NCBI RefSeq assembly: GCF_033971885.1
Contig: NZ_JALBUS010000011.1
Span: 1-64,000, forward strand
Direction: 5' to 3'
Length of the DNA: 64,000 bases
Source: Absicoccus intestinalis
Lineage (GTDB): Bacteria > Bacillota_I > Bacilli_A > Erysipelotrichales > Erysipelotrichaceae
Below the pieces are notes generated by a model. That model saw only the letters and a program-made list of their open reading frames with translations. It did no database searches and was not told the origin of the DNA. Shown piece by piece: positions 14,912 to 23,200 of this stretch. How positions within the stretch are numbered: position 1 is the first letter of the stretch; each line of letters opens with the position of its first letter. A program made the translations under genes and the position numbers.

Positions 14912-15190
14912 ATGTATATGACAATAGAAGAAGCAGAAGCTTGTTACGGTCCAATGGTTCGTTTTTACAAAGAAAAGTCGAATGAAATGATTTGGCATAC
15001 GTATCCAGTGAAAGAAAATTTTGTGACTTATTTTTTTAGTTTTGATCGAAAAATTATTTATGAATTCTGGACTGATTTCCCTCAGAATTTGACGGGTGAA
15101 GAAATTTATACATTCACCAAAGAAAATCCGAGGATGGCAGAATTGCGTGGTTGTCGGATCATACATGGTAAATTGAATTGTGAATCATGA
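14912..15190 (+). CDS. Small conserved protein, paralogue of the gene at 3641
   Basis: The start at 14912 follows AAAGGA with 9-base spacing and matches the paralogue start; earlier in-frame ATGs (14903 and further up) lack this. The 92 residues read MYMTIEEAEACYGPMVRFYK, with FFSFDRK, IYEFWTDFP and FTKENPRMAELRGCRI. About half of the positions are shared with the protein at 3641. It tentatively resembles small DUF7675-like proteins. Here it stands alone between core genes with no toxin domain beside it, which suggests a retained orphan immunity-like gene. Confidence 0.6.
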   Translation: MYMTIEEAEACYGPMVRFYKEKSNEMIWHTYPVKENFVTYFFSFDRKIIYEFWTDFPQNLTGEEIYTFTKENPRMAELRGCRIIHGKLNCES

Positions 15191-15220
15191 AAAAGGATGG
15201 ATGAGAAGTCCATCTTTTTT
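15190..15220. terminator. Bidirectional terminator
   Basis: aaaaaggatgga and tccatctttttt flank a short loop. A-rich and T-rich flanks make it usable from both sides, between the convergent genes ending at 15190 and 15219. Confidence 0.8.
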
Positions 15221-15914
15221 ATGTTGTATACAGGGATGCTACTTTATTGATGTCTGTTTGTTGGATACCATAATAAGAACCAGCCGACTGCATAACGGAG
15301 ATTTCAGAATCATCATGATCCAAACCAATGGCATGTCCCAATTCGTGTTCAGCTGTATGGATGATACGATCTGTGGTATAGCCATAATATGGGTTTTCAA
15401 TCAAATAATAAGAATTCAATGTGATCGTTGCATGGGTCATTTGATTGGTCAATACATTTCGCTCTGTTTCGGTAAGACCAGCTGCTTCTGAATTGGAATC
15501 GGAAGTATCGCTAGCGACAATATCTGCATTGGATGCATCATCCGTTATGGTAAAGGTGAATACACCCGTATCATTCCAATTTTGGATGGCTGTTTGATAT
15601 GCCGAATGTAAGGCTTGATTGGTCGATCCAATATAAATAGTAGCGGTATTTGATGGCCATTTGATACCGGTATAATAGGAATACGTATCTGTTGTTACGT
15701 TTGTATTGTTGTTGGTCAAATAACGAACAATATCATTTTTTGTTGATGTGATGGATTTCGCCAATTGTGAATCACTATTTTGGGCATAGAGGTTAAAACC
15801 TGCCAAAAGTATAAATACAACAAGGGCAATCTTAAAAAGGCCCCAGATCAAATGCAGAACAATGCGAAACAGAAAAACGGGAATGTAAAATATAGTTTTC
15901 CAAATTTTTTTCAT
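15219..15914 (-). CDS. Membrane-anchored matrixin-like zinc metalloprotease
   Basis: The 231 residues have an N-terminal membrane anchor (about residues 5-43) and an extracellular domain with the metzincin motif HELGHAIGLDH (near residue 190). This supplies three zinc histidines and the catalytic Glu. A Met-turn SVMQS lies about 10 residues later, completing the metzincin signature. The domain begins near GIKWPSNTATIYIG. Related proteins in lactobacilli are annotated as matrixin (M10) peptidases of unknown substrate. It is monocistronic, convergent with the small conserved gene at 14912. Confidence 0.85.
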   Translation of the reverse strand: MKKIWKTIFYIPVFLFRIVLHLIWGLFKIALVVFILLAGFNLYAQNSDSQLAKSITSTKNDIVRYLTNNNTNVTTDTYSYYTGIKWPSNTATIYIGSTNQALHSAYQTAIQNWNDTGVFTFTITDDASNADIVASDTSDSNSEAAGLTETERNVLTNQMTHATITLNSYYLIENPYYGYTTDRIIHTAEHELGHAIGLDHDDSEISVMQSAGSYYGIQQTDINKVASLYTT

Positions 15915-16041
15915 TGTATATCCCTCTTTTCTGGTCTTGAAACAGTATCAAGTATACCTTAAACCGGCTTTAAATTTAAAAAACATTTTAAGAGTCCCGT
16001 TTTTTGGATATGTCACATTCTATATTGATCATAGAAAAGGG

Positions 16042-16058
16042 GTTCGTTCTATACGAAC
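16042..16058 (+). promoter_or_regulatory. Hairpin before ribosome-binding site
   Basis: gttcg-ttctata-cgaac forms a 5-bp stem directly before AAAGGAG of the secreted repeat protein gene. It could be an operator or an RNA stem at the 5' end of the message. Confidence 0.3.
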
Positions 16059-16073
16059 AAAGGAGACAAAAAA

Positions 16074-16667
16074 ATGAAAAAGGGATTTAAGATCATGATG
16101 TGTGCAACGATGATCCTGTCCATGGGATGTATGCCGATTTATGCACAGTCAGCAAGAACTGAACAAATGGTGGAAGTATCGATGAAACACAAATATTGGC
16201 GCAGTGGAATGTATAAAATAGGTAGTGATTTACCGGCTGGTGAATATTATTTAAAAGGGAAAGGATATTGGGAAATTGATGCAGATGCCTCGGGTGAATT
16301 TGAAAGTATCCTGGCCAATGATAATATAGATCGAGCAGCTATTGTATCGGTTTCTGAAGGACAATATCTCAAAACAGTGGGTCGAATCAAGATCTATACA
16401 TATGGCGATCATCCAAAGATCAATGTACATAAATCAGGAATGTTCAAGGTGGGGGTCGATCTTCCGGCTGGAGAGTATCAATTGGTTGTTGATAAAAAAG
16501 CAAAAAATTTAGAAGATACAGGCTTAGGTGGTTATTATGAAGTATCTGCAGATGCAACGCATCAATTGGAAAGCATCATTGCGAATGGTAATTTTGAAGA
16601 GAATACGTATTTAAGTGTATCGGATGGACAATATCTAAAATTAAACAATTGTCATATTTCCGAATAA
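16074..16667 (+). CDS. Secreted protein with two tandem repeats
   Basis: The 197 residues have a signal peptide (MKKGFKIMMCATMILSMGC ... IYAQ, cleavage near residue 24; the Cys19 context MGCM is not a clear lipobox). Two homologous units of about 70-75 residues follow. Each opens SGM(Y/F)K(I/V)G.DLPAGEY, contains YWEIDADA or YYEVSADA, and closes with VS(E/D)GQYLK. The same GxYxVGxDIPAGEY unit occurs in many Firmicute surface proteins, probably a small beta-domain of unknown ligand. A strong AAAGGAG site and its own terminator mark a single-gene unit. Confidence 0.8.
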   Translation: MKKGFKIMMCATMILSMGCMPIYAQSARTEQMVEVSMKHKYWRSGMYKIGSDLPAGEYYLKGKGYWEIDADASGEFESILANDNIDRAAIVSVSEGQYLKTVGRIKIYTYGDHPKINVHKSGMFKVGVDLPAGEYQLVVDKKAKNLEDTGLGGYYEVSADATHQLESIIANGNFEENTYLSVSDGQYLKLNNCHISE

Positions 16668-16690
16668 AGTGAGGATCTTCTCGCTTTTTT
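16668..16690 (+). terminator. Terminator of the secreted repeat protein gene
   Basis: agtgag-gatctt-ctcgct has a G-U pair and is followed by TTTTTT, directly after the stop codon. Confidence 0.75.
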
Positions 16691-16749
16691 CGAAATGAAA
16701 TCCGCTCTTTTTGGAAGCATGGCATCTATGGTTGTATTACAATATACAT

Positions 16750-17763
16750 ATGAAACAAGAAGAAATGTGGCAGGCCATTATACATTGTGATGCGTCCTAT
16801 GATGGTAAATTTTATTACGGGGTGAAAACAACAGGGATATATTGTCGTCCATCCTGCAAATCAAGAGTTCCTAAATTAGAAAACGTATGTTTCTTTACCA
16901 GTCAAAAAGAAGCGGAAGAAGCAGGCTTTCGTCCTTGTAAACGATGTCGACCGGATATCTTTTCGTATGATCCGATTGAAACGTTAGCCAGCCAAACAAA
17001 AGAAATCATTGATCAGCATTTTCAGGATCCAACCCAACTGAACCTGCATCTGAAAAATATGGGGGTCACCCGAAAACATGCGTCAGCCGTTTTTAAAAAG
17101 CAATACGATATCACGCTTTCCGATTATATCCGACAAACCCGGATGGCTTATGCTCGACAATTACTGCAAGATGGGTTGAGCATATTGGATGTTTCACTCG
17201 AAGTAGGTGATTCGAATTTATCGAGTTTCTATGATCAATTTCATCGTGAAATAGGTATGAGTCCGGCTCGGTATCGACAGATTTTTGCGAAAGATATCAG
17301 TCGGACACAAATAGAAACGCCGATTGGAAATCTACAGATCATGGCTTCAAAAGAGGCGATTTTATGTATTGAACAGTCTTCAATATCCATAGATCCGATG
17401 ATTCATGCCGATGCTTCGGGAAAATGGATCGAAGCATGTTGTAAAGAGCTGAAAGAATATTTTGATAAAGAACGAACTTCCTTTGATTTACCTCTTGCGT
17501 TAGAGGGCACGGATTTTCAAAAACAAGTTTGGCAACAACTACAAACGATTCCTTATGGCCAGACACGAACGTATGGTGAAATTGCCGCCCAAATTGGGCA
17601 TGCTAAAGCGAGTCGAGCTGTGGGTATGGCCAACCACAATAATCCGATATTGATTTTGGTTCCTTGTCATCGTGTCATCGGTGCCGATGGAAGTTTGACT
17701 GGCTATGCAGCCGGATTGGAAGCAAAGAAATATTTGTTGGCATTAGAAAAAATGATAAGATAG
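16750..17763 (+). CDS. ada: Ada-type bifunctional DNA methyl-repair/regulator protein
   Basis: The 337 residues comprise three domains. The first is an N-terminal methylphosphotriester acceptor with zinc cysteines (GIYCRPSCKSR and GFRPCKRCRPD, residues 30-72). The second is an AraC-type helix-turn-helix (about 85-180). The third is a C-terminal O6-methylguanine methyltransferase with the acceptor cysteine in VPCHRVIG (near 307). In the family, methylation of the N-terminal Cys turns the protein into an activator of its own operon. ATG 16750 is chosen over the TTG at 16711 because the family begins near MWQAI; the ribosome-binding site is poor. Two membrane-protein genes follow closely. Confidence 0.92.
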   Translation: MKQEEMWQAIIHCDASYDGKFYYGVKTTGIYCRPSCKSRVPKLENVCFFTSQKEAEEAGFRPCKRCRPDIFSYDPIETLASQTKEIIDQHFQDPTQLNLHLKNMGVTRKHASAVFKKQYDITLSDYIRQTRMAYARQLLQDGLSILDVSLEVGDSNLSSFYDQFHREIGMSPARYRQIFAKDISRTQIETPIGNLQIMASKEAILCIEQSSISIDPMIHADASGKWIEACCKELKEYFDKERTSFDLPLALEGTDFQKQVWQQLQTIPYGQTRTYGEIAAQIGHAKASRAVGMANHNNPILILVPCHRVIGADGSLTGYAAGLEAKKYLLALEKMIR

Positions 17764-17767
17764 CTAT

Positions 17768-18175
17768 ATGCAAGAATTATTGATGCGATATATTCGAATA
17801 AGTTTGGTGTTATTGATGGTATGGATCGGCAGTAATGTCTATGTGATCAAAAAAGGCATGGATATAAAAACACCATTTTTTCAAGATCATAAAACTGGAA
17901 TCATGATGATCGTTGGTATTTTATGGAATGGGATCTTTGTGATCTTATTTATGTCTTTGATCGTGCCAACCATCTTGGATTCTTCTTATTTACATGCGCA
18001 TGCCTATCCAATGATCGTTGGAAAGATCACGCAAATGGAACATCAACAAGTAACAATACAAGGAGAAGAAGATCGAATGACCTTGGATATGAATTTGAAA
18101 AACCATAAAGTAGGAGATCCGATTCAAGTGCAGTATTTACCAAATCTTCATAAAGGAATAGAAATTGAGAGGTGA
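17768..18175 (+). CDS. Hypothetical membrane protein
   Basis: The 135 residues have two hydrophobic helices (about 9-28 and 44-66) and a C-terminal soluble domain rich in beta pattern (PMIVGKITQMEHQQVTIQG). The tail recalls small DUF3592-like proteins, but without confidence. It starts 4 bases after ada and overlaps the next gene region, so it is likely in the ada transcript. No function is assigned. Confidence 0.65.
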   Translation: MQELLMRYIRISLVLLMVWIGSNVYVIKKGMDIKTPFFQDHKTGIMMIVGILWNGIFVILFMSLIVPTILDSSYLHAHAYPMIVGKITQMEHQQVTIQGEEDRMTLDMNLKNHKVGDPIQVQYLPNLHKGIEIER

Positions 18176-18179
18176 GACC

Positions 18180-18734
18180 ATGCATCGATCGATTTTATTT
18201 GGACAATTGAGTTTGATCATCTGTTGCATCTTTTATTTGATTTGGTGGAGCTTATGTTACAAACCCGGCCTAGTCGTAGATCGTATCCATGGATTTCGTG
18301 GTGTTTTATTATTGATCACGGCCCTTTGTGGATTGGTTGGCGTTTGTCTAAGTATGCACGGAATGAGTGAATTGACGATTCGACATTCTATGTTTTCAGG
18401 TTCAAGAATCATGGGTATAGGCATCTTTGTGTATATTGTGCTTGTATTGATCACGTTTTTTGGCTTTCATCGGCCAGTGACAACCGAACTTTTCCTCATT
18501 ACAGGTTGGTTGATCTTAGAAATGTGTTTGATCAATGCTCTATATGGCGCACAGATCCTATCTATTTCGCGATTTTGGAACTTATTCTTTGTTCTAATGG
18601 TAGCTTTTGTTGTGAGCATCCTTTTGTATATACTCTATTATCGTATGGAAGCTATGAAGGCTTATTATGCAGCCATGATTCCTTTAATGACAGAAGCAAT
18701 CAGTATGATTATTGTTTTGATCTTGAGTTTTTAA
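18180..18734 (+). CDS. Hypothetical polytopic membrane protein
   Basis: The 184 residues from ATG 18180 (GAGAGGTGAGACC upstream) contain about six hydrophobic helices and few charged residues. No transporter motif is recognised. It follows the previous gene by 4 bases, making ada plus two membrane proteins a probable three-gene unit. Its 3' end overlaps the convergent DUF3284 gene by 26 bases. Confidence 0.65.
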   Translation: MHRSILFGQLSLIICCIFYLIWWSLCYKPGLVVDRIHGFRGVLLLITALCGLVGVCLSMHGMSELTIRHSMFSGSRIMGIGIFVYIVLVLITFFGFHRPVTTELFLITGWLILEMCLINALYGAQILSISRFWNLFFVLMVAFVVSILLYILYYRMEAMKAYYAAMIPLMTEAISMIIVLILSF

Positions 18735-19137
18735 TGATCGAATGCTCTATGGCTTTGATCATTTTTTTTGCACGCTTTTTTTGGGCACGAAGAGCAGAAG
18801 AAGATAATTCTTGCTTATCAAAGCGATCATATTCTTCCGTATAGGTCACAAGACAATGGTTTTCATCGATAGGCTCTAGACGATAATGCAGAACGGATGT
18901 ATCTAACGATGTCGTAAAGTGGACCAGATATTCTTGATCCGATACGAGTTTTTTGACATGGACCTTGATCATGCTTCCTTGTCGTTGAGTCGATTTTTTC
19001 TTATATCGATATCCACAAGACAGATCGGCTTCCGTCACGGTTTGGTGCGTCACATTTTGAATGTCATTGATCAACGATTGAAGCAATACGTGATAAAAAT
19101 CATGTGCGCTTACTTTTAATTTCATCTGTATTTCCAT
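18709..19137 (-). CDS. DUF3284 family protein
   Basis: This cytosolic protein of 142 residues has the family look: an N-terminal KLKVSAHDFYHVLLQSLIND, YRYKKKS, a central YRLEPIDENHCLVTYTEE and a basic C-terminus (RAQKKRAKKMIKAIEHS). DUF3284 proteins are common in lactobacilli and relatives, often beside PTS genes, and their function is unknown. It starts 3 bases after the LexA-like repressor stop, with AAAGGGTG as ribosome-binding site, so it shares the repressor's transcript. Confidence 0.75.
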   Translation of the reverse strand: MEIQMKLKVSAHDFYHVLLQSLINDIQNVTHQTVTEADLSCGYRYKKKSTQRQGSMIKVHVKKLVSDQEYLVHFTTSLDTSVLHYRLEPIDENHCLVTYTEEYDRFDKQELSSSALRAQKKRAKKMIKAIEHSIIKNSRSKQ

Positions 19138-19140
19138 AGT

Positions 19141-19845
19141 TTACACCCTTTCTGCCACGCCAATCACTTTTCCCATACAATAAATATCTTGACCTTCTTC
19201 GAATGGAATATCGGTATATTCTGGATTTATGGAATGGAGATGATCCTTTTGAAATTGTTTGATCCATACTTCACCATTGATGACAAAAATACCCATTTCA
19301 TTTGGTTGAATGGTTTCTTGTTTGTGAACGAGAACATATTGACCATGATGAAATTTGGGTTCCATACTATTGCCATCGACCTGTAAGACATAGTCCGCTT
19401 TTTGTGCTTGTGGACCATCGATAATTTCGATGTTTTCTGCTTCATTATCGAAAATCCAATTTCCTAAGCCCGCACTTGGTCGTGCACTAAAAAAGGGGAT
19501 TGTCCGTGTTGGAAGGATGGTTTTTTCTTGACGCTGACTTTCAATGGTGAGCAAAGCTAAGATGGCTTCTTGACCAATTGAATCTAAATGGCGAAATTGG
19601 TGGATCATTGTTTTTTCTTTTGAAGTGCACACAAACGCTTCGTCTATATGACAATCCAATAAGTCGGCCGAAGAAATCTCTAAGACTTTACACAGTTGTA
19701 CGATCTTATCGGCATCGGGTTTATTGAGATCACGTTCCCAATTACTGATCACACCTGCCGATCGGACACCCACCTTTTTGGCAAGATCTTTTTGTTGATA
19801 GCCATGTTGTTCACGCGCTTGTTTAATTCGTTGTCCTAAACTCAT
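19141..19845 (-). CDS. LexA/HdiR-like HTH-S24 repressor
   Basis: The 234 residues are counted from the ATG at 19845, which has AGAGG 7 bases upstream (the frame is open to 19893). An XRE helix-turn-helix lies at about 5-60 (LGQRIKQAREQHGYQQKD; VISNWERDLNKP). A linker with SARPSAGLG, a likely Ala-Gly autocleavage site, is followed by an S24 domain with nucleophile Ser in VDGNSMEPKFHHG and Lys in NGEVWIKQF. This architecture matches HdiR-type SOS regulators, which self-cleave upon RecA activation. It is divergent from a 40-residue peptide gene, with several dyads between them. Confidence 0.88.
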   Translation of the reverse strand: MSLGQRIKQAREQHGYQQKDLAKKVGVRSAGVISNWERDLNKPDADKIVQLCKVLEISSADLLDCHIDEAFVCTSKEKTMIHQFRHLDSIGQEAILALLTIESQRQEKTILPTRTIPFFSARPSAGLGNWIFDNEAENIEIIDGPQAQKADYVLQVDGNSMEPKFHHGQYVLVHKQETIQPNEMGIFVINGEVWIKQFQKDHLHSINPEYTDIPFEEGQDIYCMGKVIGVAERV

Positions 19846-19889
19846 GCTCATTCCTCTTATGGATACTATACTTTTTTTTAGTCTTTGAA

Positions 19890-19904
19890 TCAAGAATAAC
19901 TTGA
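19890..19904. promoter_or_regulatory. Operator-like dyad 1
   Basis: tcaag-aataa-cttga is a perfect 5-bp dyad within overlapping direct repeats ttgaatcaa (about 19885 and 19902). It lies about 45 bases before the repressor start, a suitable place for autoregulation. Confidence 0.4.
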
Positions 19905-19912
19905 ATCAATAT

Positions 19913-19939
19913 TTGACAAACAAGATTAAATGATATACA
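19913..19939 (+). promoter_or_regulatory. Probable promoter of the 40-aa peptide gene
   Basis: A consensus TTGACA at 19913-19918 is followed 15-16 bp later by TATACA/ATACAT (19934-19940). A second candidate -10, TATACT, lies at 20001-20006, closer to the gene. Confidence 0.5.
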
Positions 19940-19959
19940 TTGAAGTTGTTCAAGAAATA

Positions 19960-19990
19960 CATGAATGGATTCATGACATAAATAATGTCA
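19960..19990. promoter_or_regulatory. Operator-like dyads 2 and 3
   Basis: catgaat-gg-attcatg (19960-19975) is a perfect 7-bp dyad, directly followed by tgacat-aaata-atgtca (19974-19990). Both lie between the TTGACA promoter and the peptide ORF. They are candidate binding sites for the divergent S24 repressor. Confidence 0.5.
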
Positions 19991-20027
19991 ATTCTACTTA
20001 TATACTGACAATGGAGGAGGAATTAAG

Positions 20028-20150
20028 ATGAATATACATAAATTACATTACAATTTAAATTTATTGGTTTTGGCTTTGGGAAAAGTACTGGTATTGGGTA
20101 CGGTTGAATTGGTAGCAGTTTTGGCTATTTGTGAGTATTGCTTGCGTTGA
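20028..20150 (+). CDS. 40-residue hydrophobic peptide divergent from the S24 repressor
   Basis: A very strong ribosome-binding site (GGAGGAGG) precedes ATG 20028. The peptide has a short polar start (MNIHKLHYNLN), a hydrophobic core (LLVLALGKVLVLGTVELVAV) and ends LAICEYCLR, with two Cys in the tail. One membrane span is likely. It is controlled from the same intergenic region as the LexA/HdiR-like gene. By analogy with SOS-induced small membrane proteins such as YneA or SidA, it could be a damage-induced division inhibitor or a toxic peptide. That analogy is inference; there is no sequence match to either. Confidence 0.6.
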   Translation: MNIHKLHYNLNLLVLALGKVLVLGTVELVAVLAICEYCLR

Positions 20151-20191
20151 TATGTTATACTGGATAAGAAGAGAGAAGAAATAGATTAAGC

Positions 20192-20220
20192 AAAAGGACA
20201 AGTCGTATACTTGTCCTTTT
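20192..20220. terminator. Bidirectional terminator
   Basis: aaaaggacaagt and acttgtcctttt form a 12-bp stem with a 5-nt loop. It ends with T on the plus strand and, through the A-run, on the minus strand. It serves both the small peptide gene and the large SNF2 gene that ends at 20225. Confidence 0.85.
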
Positions 20221-20224
20221 GTGC

Positions 20225-23200
20225 TTATTGGAGCAAGGCTTCCAGATCTTCTTTTGAAATGGTTGTATTGCTCATTTGTTCACCGGATAAAATATCATCG
20301 GCTAATGCTTGTTTCTTTTCTTGAAGATCGAGAATCTTTTCTTCAATTGTATCTTTGATGATGAGTTTATAAACGGTGACATCATTCTTTTGACCAATGC
20401 GATGGGCACGGTCAGTTGCTTGGTTTTGTGCAGCTGTATTCCACCAAGGATCATAATGAATGACGATATCAGCACCTGTCAAATTTAATCCTGTACCACC
20501 TGCTTTTAAAGAAATAAAGAAGACAGGTACCTCATTTTTATTAAAGGCATTCACGCGATCGATACGAACATTTTTCTTAGTTGATCCTGTGATTTCATAA
20601 TAGGTAATTTGTTTTTCTTGGCAGTCTTTTTCTAATTTTTCCAACATGGTCGTAAATTGAGAAAAGACCAAGATCTTATGGCCACCTTCGATTGCATTTT
20701 CAATGAGATCCATACAAGCTTCTCGTTTGGCGCTGCCGCCATCATAATTTTCTAAACAAAGCGATGGATCGCAACAAACCTGACGAATGCGCGTCAACAG
20801 GGATAAGATCTTAAAGCGTTGTTTTTTGAAGTCTTCATCATTGGTTTTTTTCAATAATTGTTGTAGCTTGCTAACTTGTCCATTATAGACATGGGTTTGT
20901 TTCTTATCCATAGAAACATATTGCACTTTTTCCAGTTTATCTGGTAAATCTTTTAAGACATCTTTTTTCAGTCTTCGCAAGATAAATGGTGAAATCATTT
21001 TGCGTAGTTGTTCCAAATGCTGTTGGTCTTGTTGCTTTACGATCGGAATTTCCATATTTTTGCGGAAATAATCATAACTATACAAGAAGCCAGGCATCAA
21101 ATAATCAAAGATGCTCCATAATTCTTGCAGTTGATTTTCGATTGGTGTTCCCGTTAAAGCTAAACGACATTGACTGTTGATCAATTTTACCGATTTGGCT
21201 GCAGCTGTGGTGTGATTTTTAGTATATTGTGCTTCATCGATGATTTCATAATGGAAATGAACATCTTCGTATTCGGCAATATCCCGTTTTAATAAATCAT
21301 AAGACGTCACTAAGACATCATAGTTTTGATAGTTGCCAATGATTTCTTTTCTTTCTTTTTTCGTACCACTTACCAATGCGGTTTGAAGTTGTGGGGCAAA
21401 ACGCTCGATTTCGGCTTTCCAGTTATAAACAAGCGATGCCGGACAAATCACTAACGAAGGCGAAGGTTGTTCTTCTTTATGAGAAGCTAAGACGGTGATT
21501 ACCTGCAAAGTTTTGCCAAGCCCCATTTCATCGGCCAAGATACCACCAAAATGATAGGCTTCCAACGTTTTGATCCATTGATATCCTTCTTCTTGATAAG
21601 GGCGCAGTTGGGCATGCAATTCTTTTGGCAACGCAAACTCTTCATTCTTAAATTTTTTGATCGTATTTTTAAAGCTCGCATCCTTACGTTGACGTAGATC
21701 ATTTTTTTCTGCCAGCATGCGATCCAGATAAAAAGCTCGATACATAGGAATGTTCATTTTGCCAGAAACCAATTGTTTTGGGCTCATATGCAACGATTCC
21801 ATCATTTGTTCTAGAGATTGTAAGCTTTGCGCATCCATTTGAACAAATTTACCAGAAGACAGACGATGATAGGTCTTTTTTTCTTTATAATGTGACAAGA
21901 TCTCAATGAGATCTTCTTGACTTAGATCATCACTCGTGATTTGAATATCCATTAAGTCACTGTCTACCGATACGCCAACTGTGATCTTTGGTTTGGTGAT
22001 GATTTGGAGGCGTTCAAACCGTGAGGTGGCTTCAACCGTTCCATATTGTAAGAGCATATCAATGCCTTCGGTTAGAAATTTGTAGATATGATCGTCATCT
22101 TTGATACAAACCATTTGTTTATTTTGATATTGAAAATCAAAGTCTTGCAGAATTTGAAAGATTTCGGTTTCCCGTTCGATATAGCGATGTTCTCGACGAG
22201 ATGGATCGTAGTAATAACCTTTTGTATCTAGTGTGATTTCATCGGTCATACGATAGTGTTTTTCATCATAGATGGCATCAATGGTACAGATCATATGATC
22301 ATCATCGGCATCCAGATAAAACGTAAAGTCTGGTTCTGGTGGTAAGATGGCCTCAATCGTTTCTGGTTCAATGATTTCGACATGCGACGTTTCTTGGATC
22401 TTTGGCAATTGATCATAGTAAAAATGAGCTAGATGCTTGTTGCCAATTTGGAAAGTGATGTCATCATTTTCATCATGAGGTATATGGATAAATGAGTTAG
22501 CTTGTTCCAAAGGAATGCGATAAAGAGTATTTTCTTTGAAATAATAGCCATAGCGGATGCCTTTAATAATTGTTGGTACATGGCCTGTGACTTGTACGCC
22601 TTGCGTAGATTGATTTTGCATCAAGGGTTTAATCGTAAAAGAAATATCCAATTGGGTTGTTTTGGTTTGGATGTGTTTCTTTTCATATTCCACGGGAATG
22701 GTTTGCGCAATATCATAAAAAGCGTCAATTGTCTGGCCGGAAAGGTCAATTTCGGCACCAATATGCAGTGGTTCATATCCATACCGAACGGGTGTGTTTT
22801 CTCGTTCAACAACTTTGGCTTCAATCAATTCCAGTAAGGGAATGTATTCGGGATCAAAGCTTTCTTTATCCAACTGAAATTGCGTTTTTTTACTAATTAC
22901 ATACGGCGTTTGGGTATGTAAGTTATGGACAAAGCTAGAAAAAGATCGAATTTTATATAAGCGTTGATTTCCTAGCCAAACGGAAAAGGATAGGGAATCG
23001 ATGTCAACATTTAAATGAGGCACTAATTTTACATGATGATCTATATTGGTGGTTTTTGTCGTATTAAATGTTTCTAAAAACACAAAGCCATTGCGATCGG
23101 TCCGATCACCGGGATTGTTTTGTAAGATATATTGGATCGTTAAATATAAAAGGGCGGCTTCGTGCTCACAAATGGGCCGGGTATGGTTATAGAACGTGTC

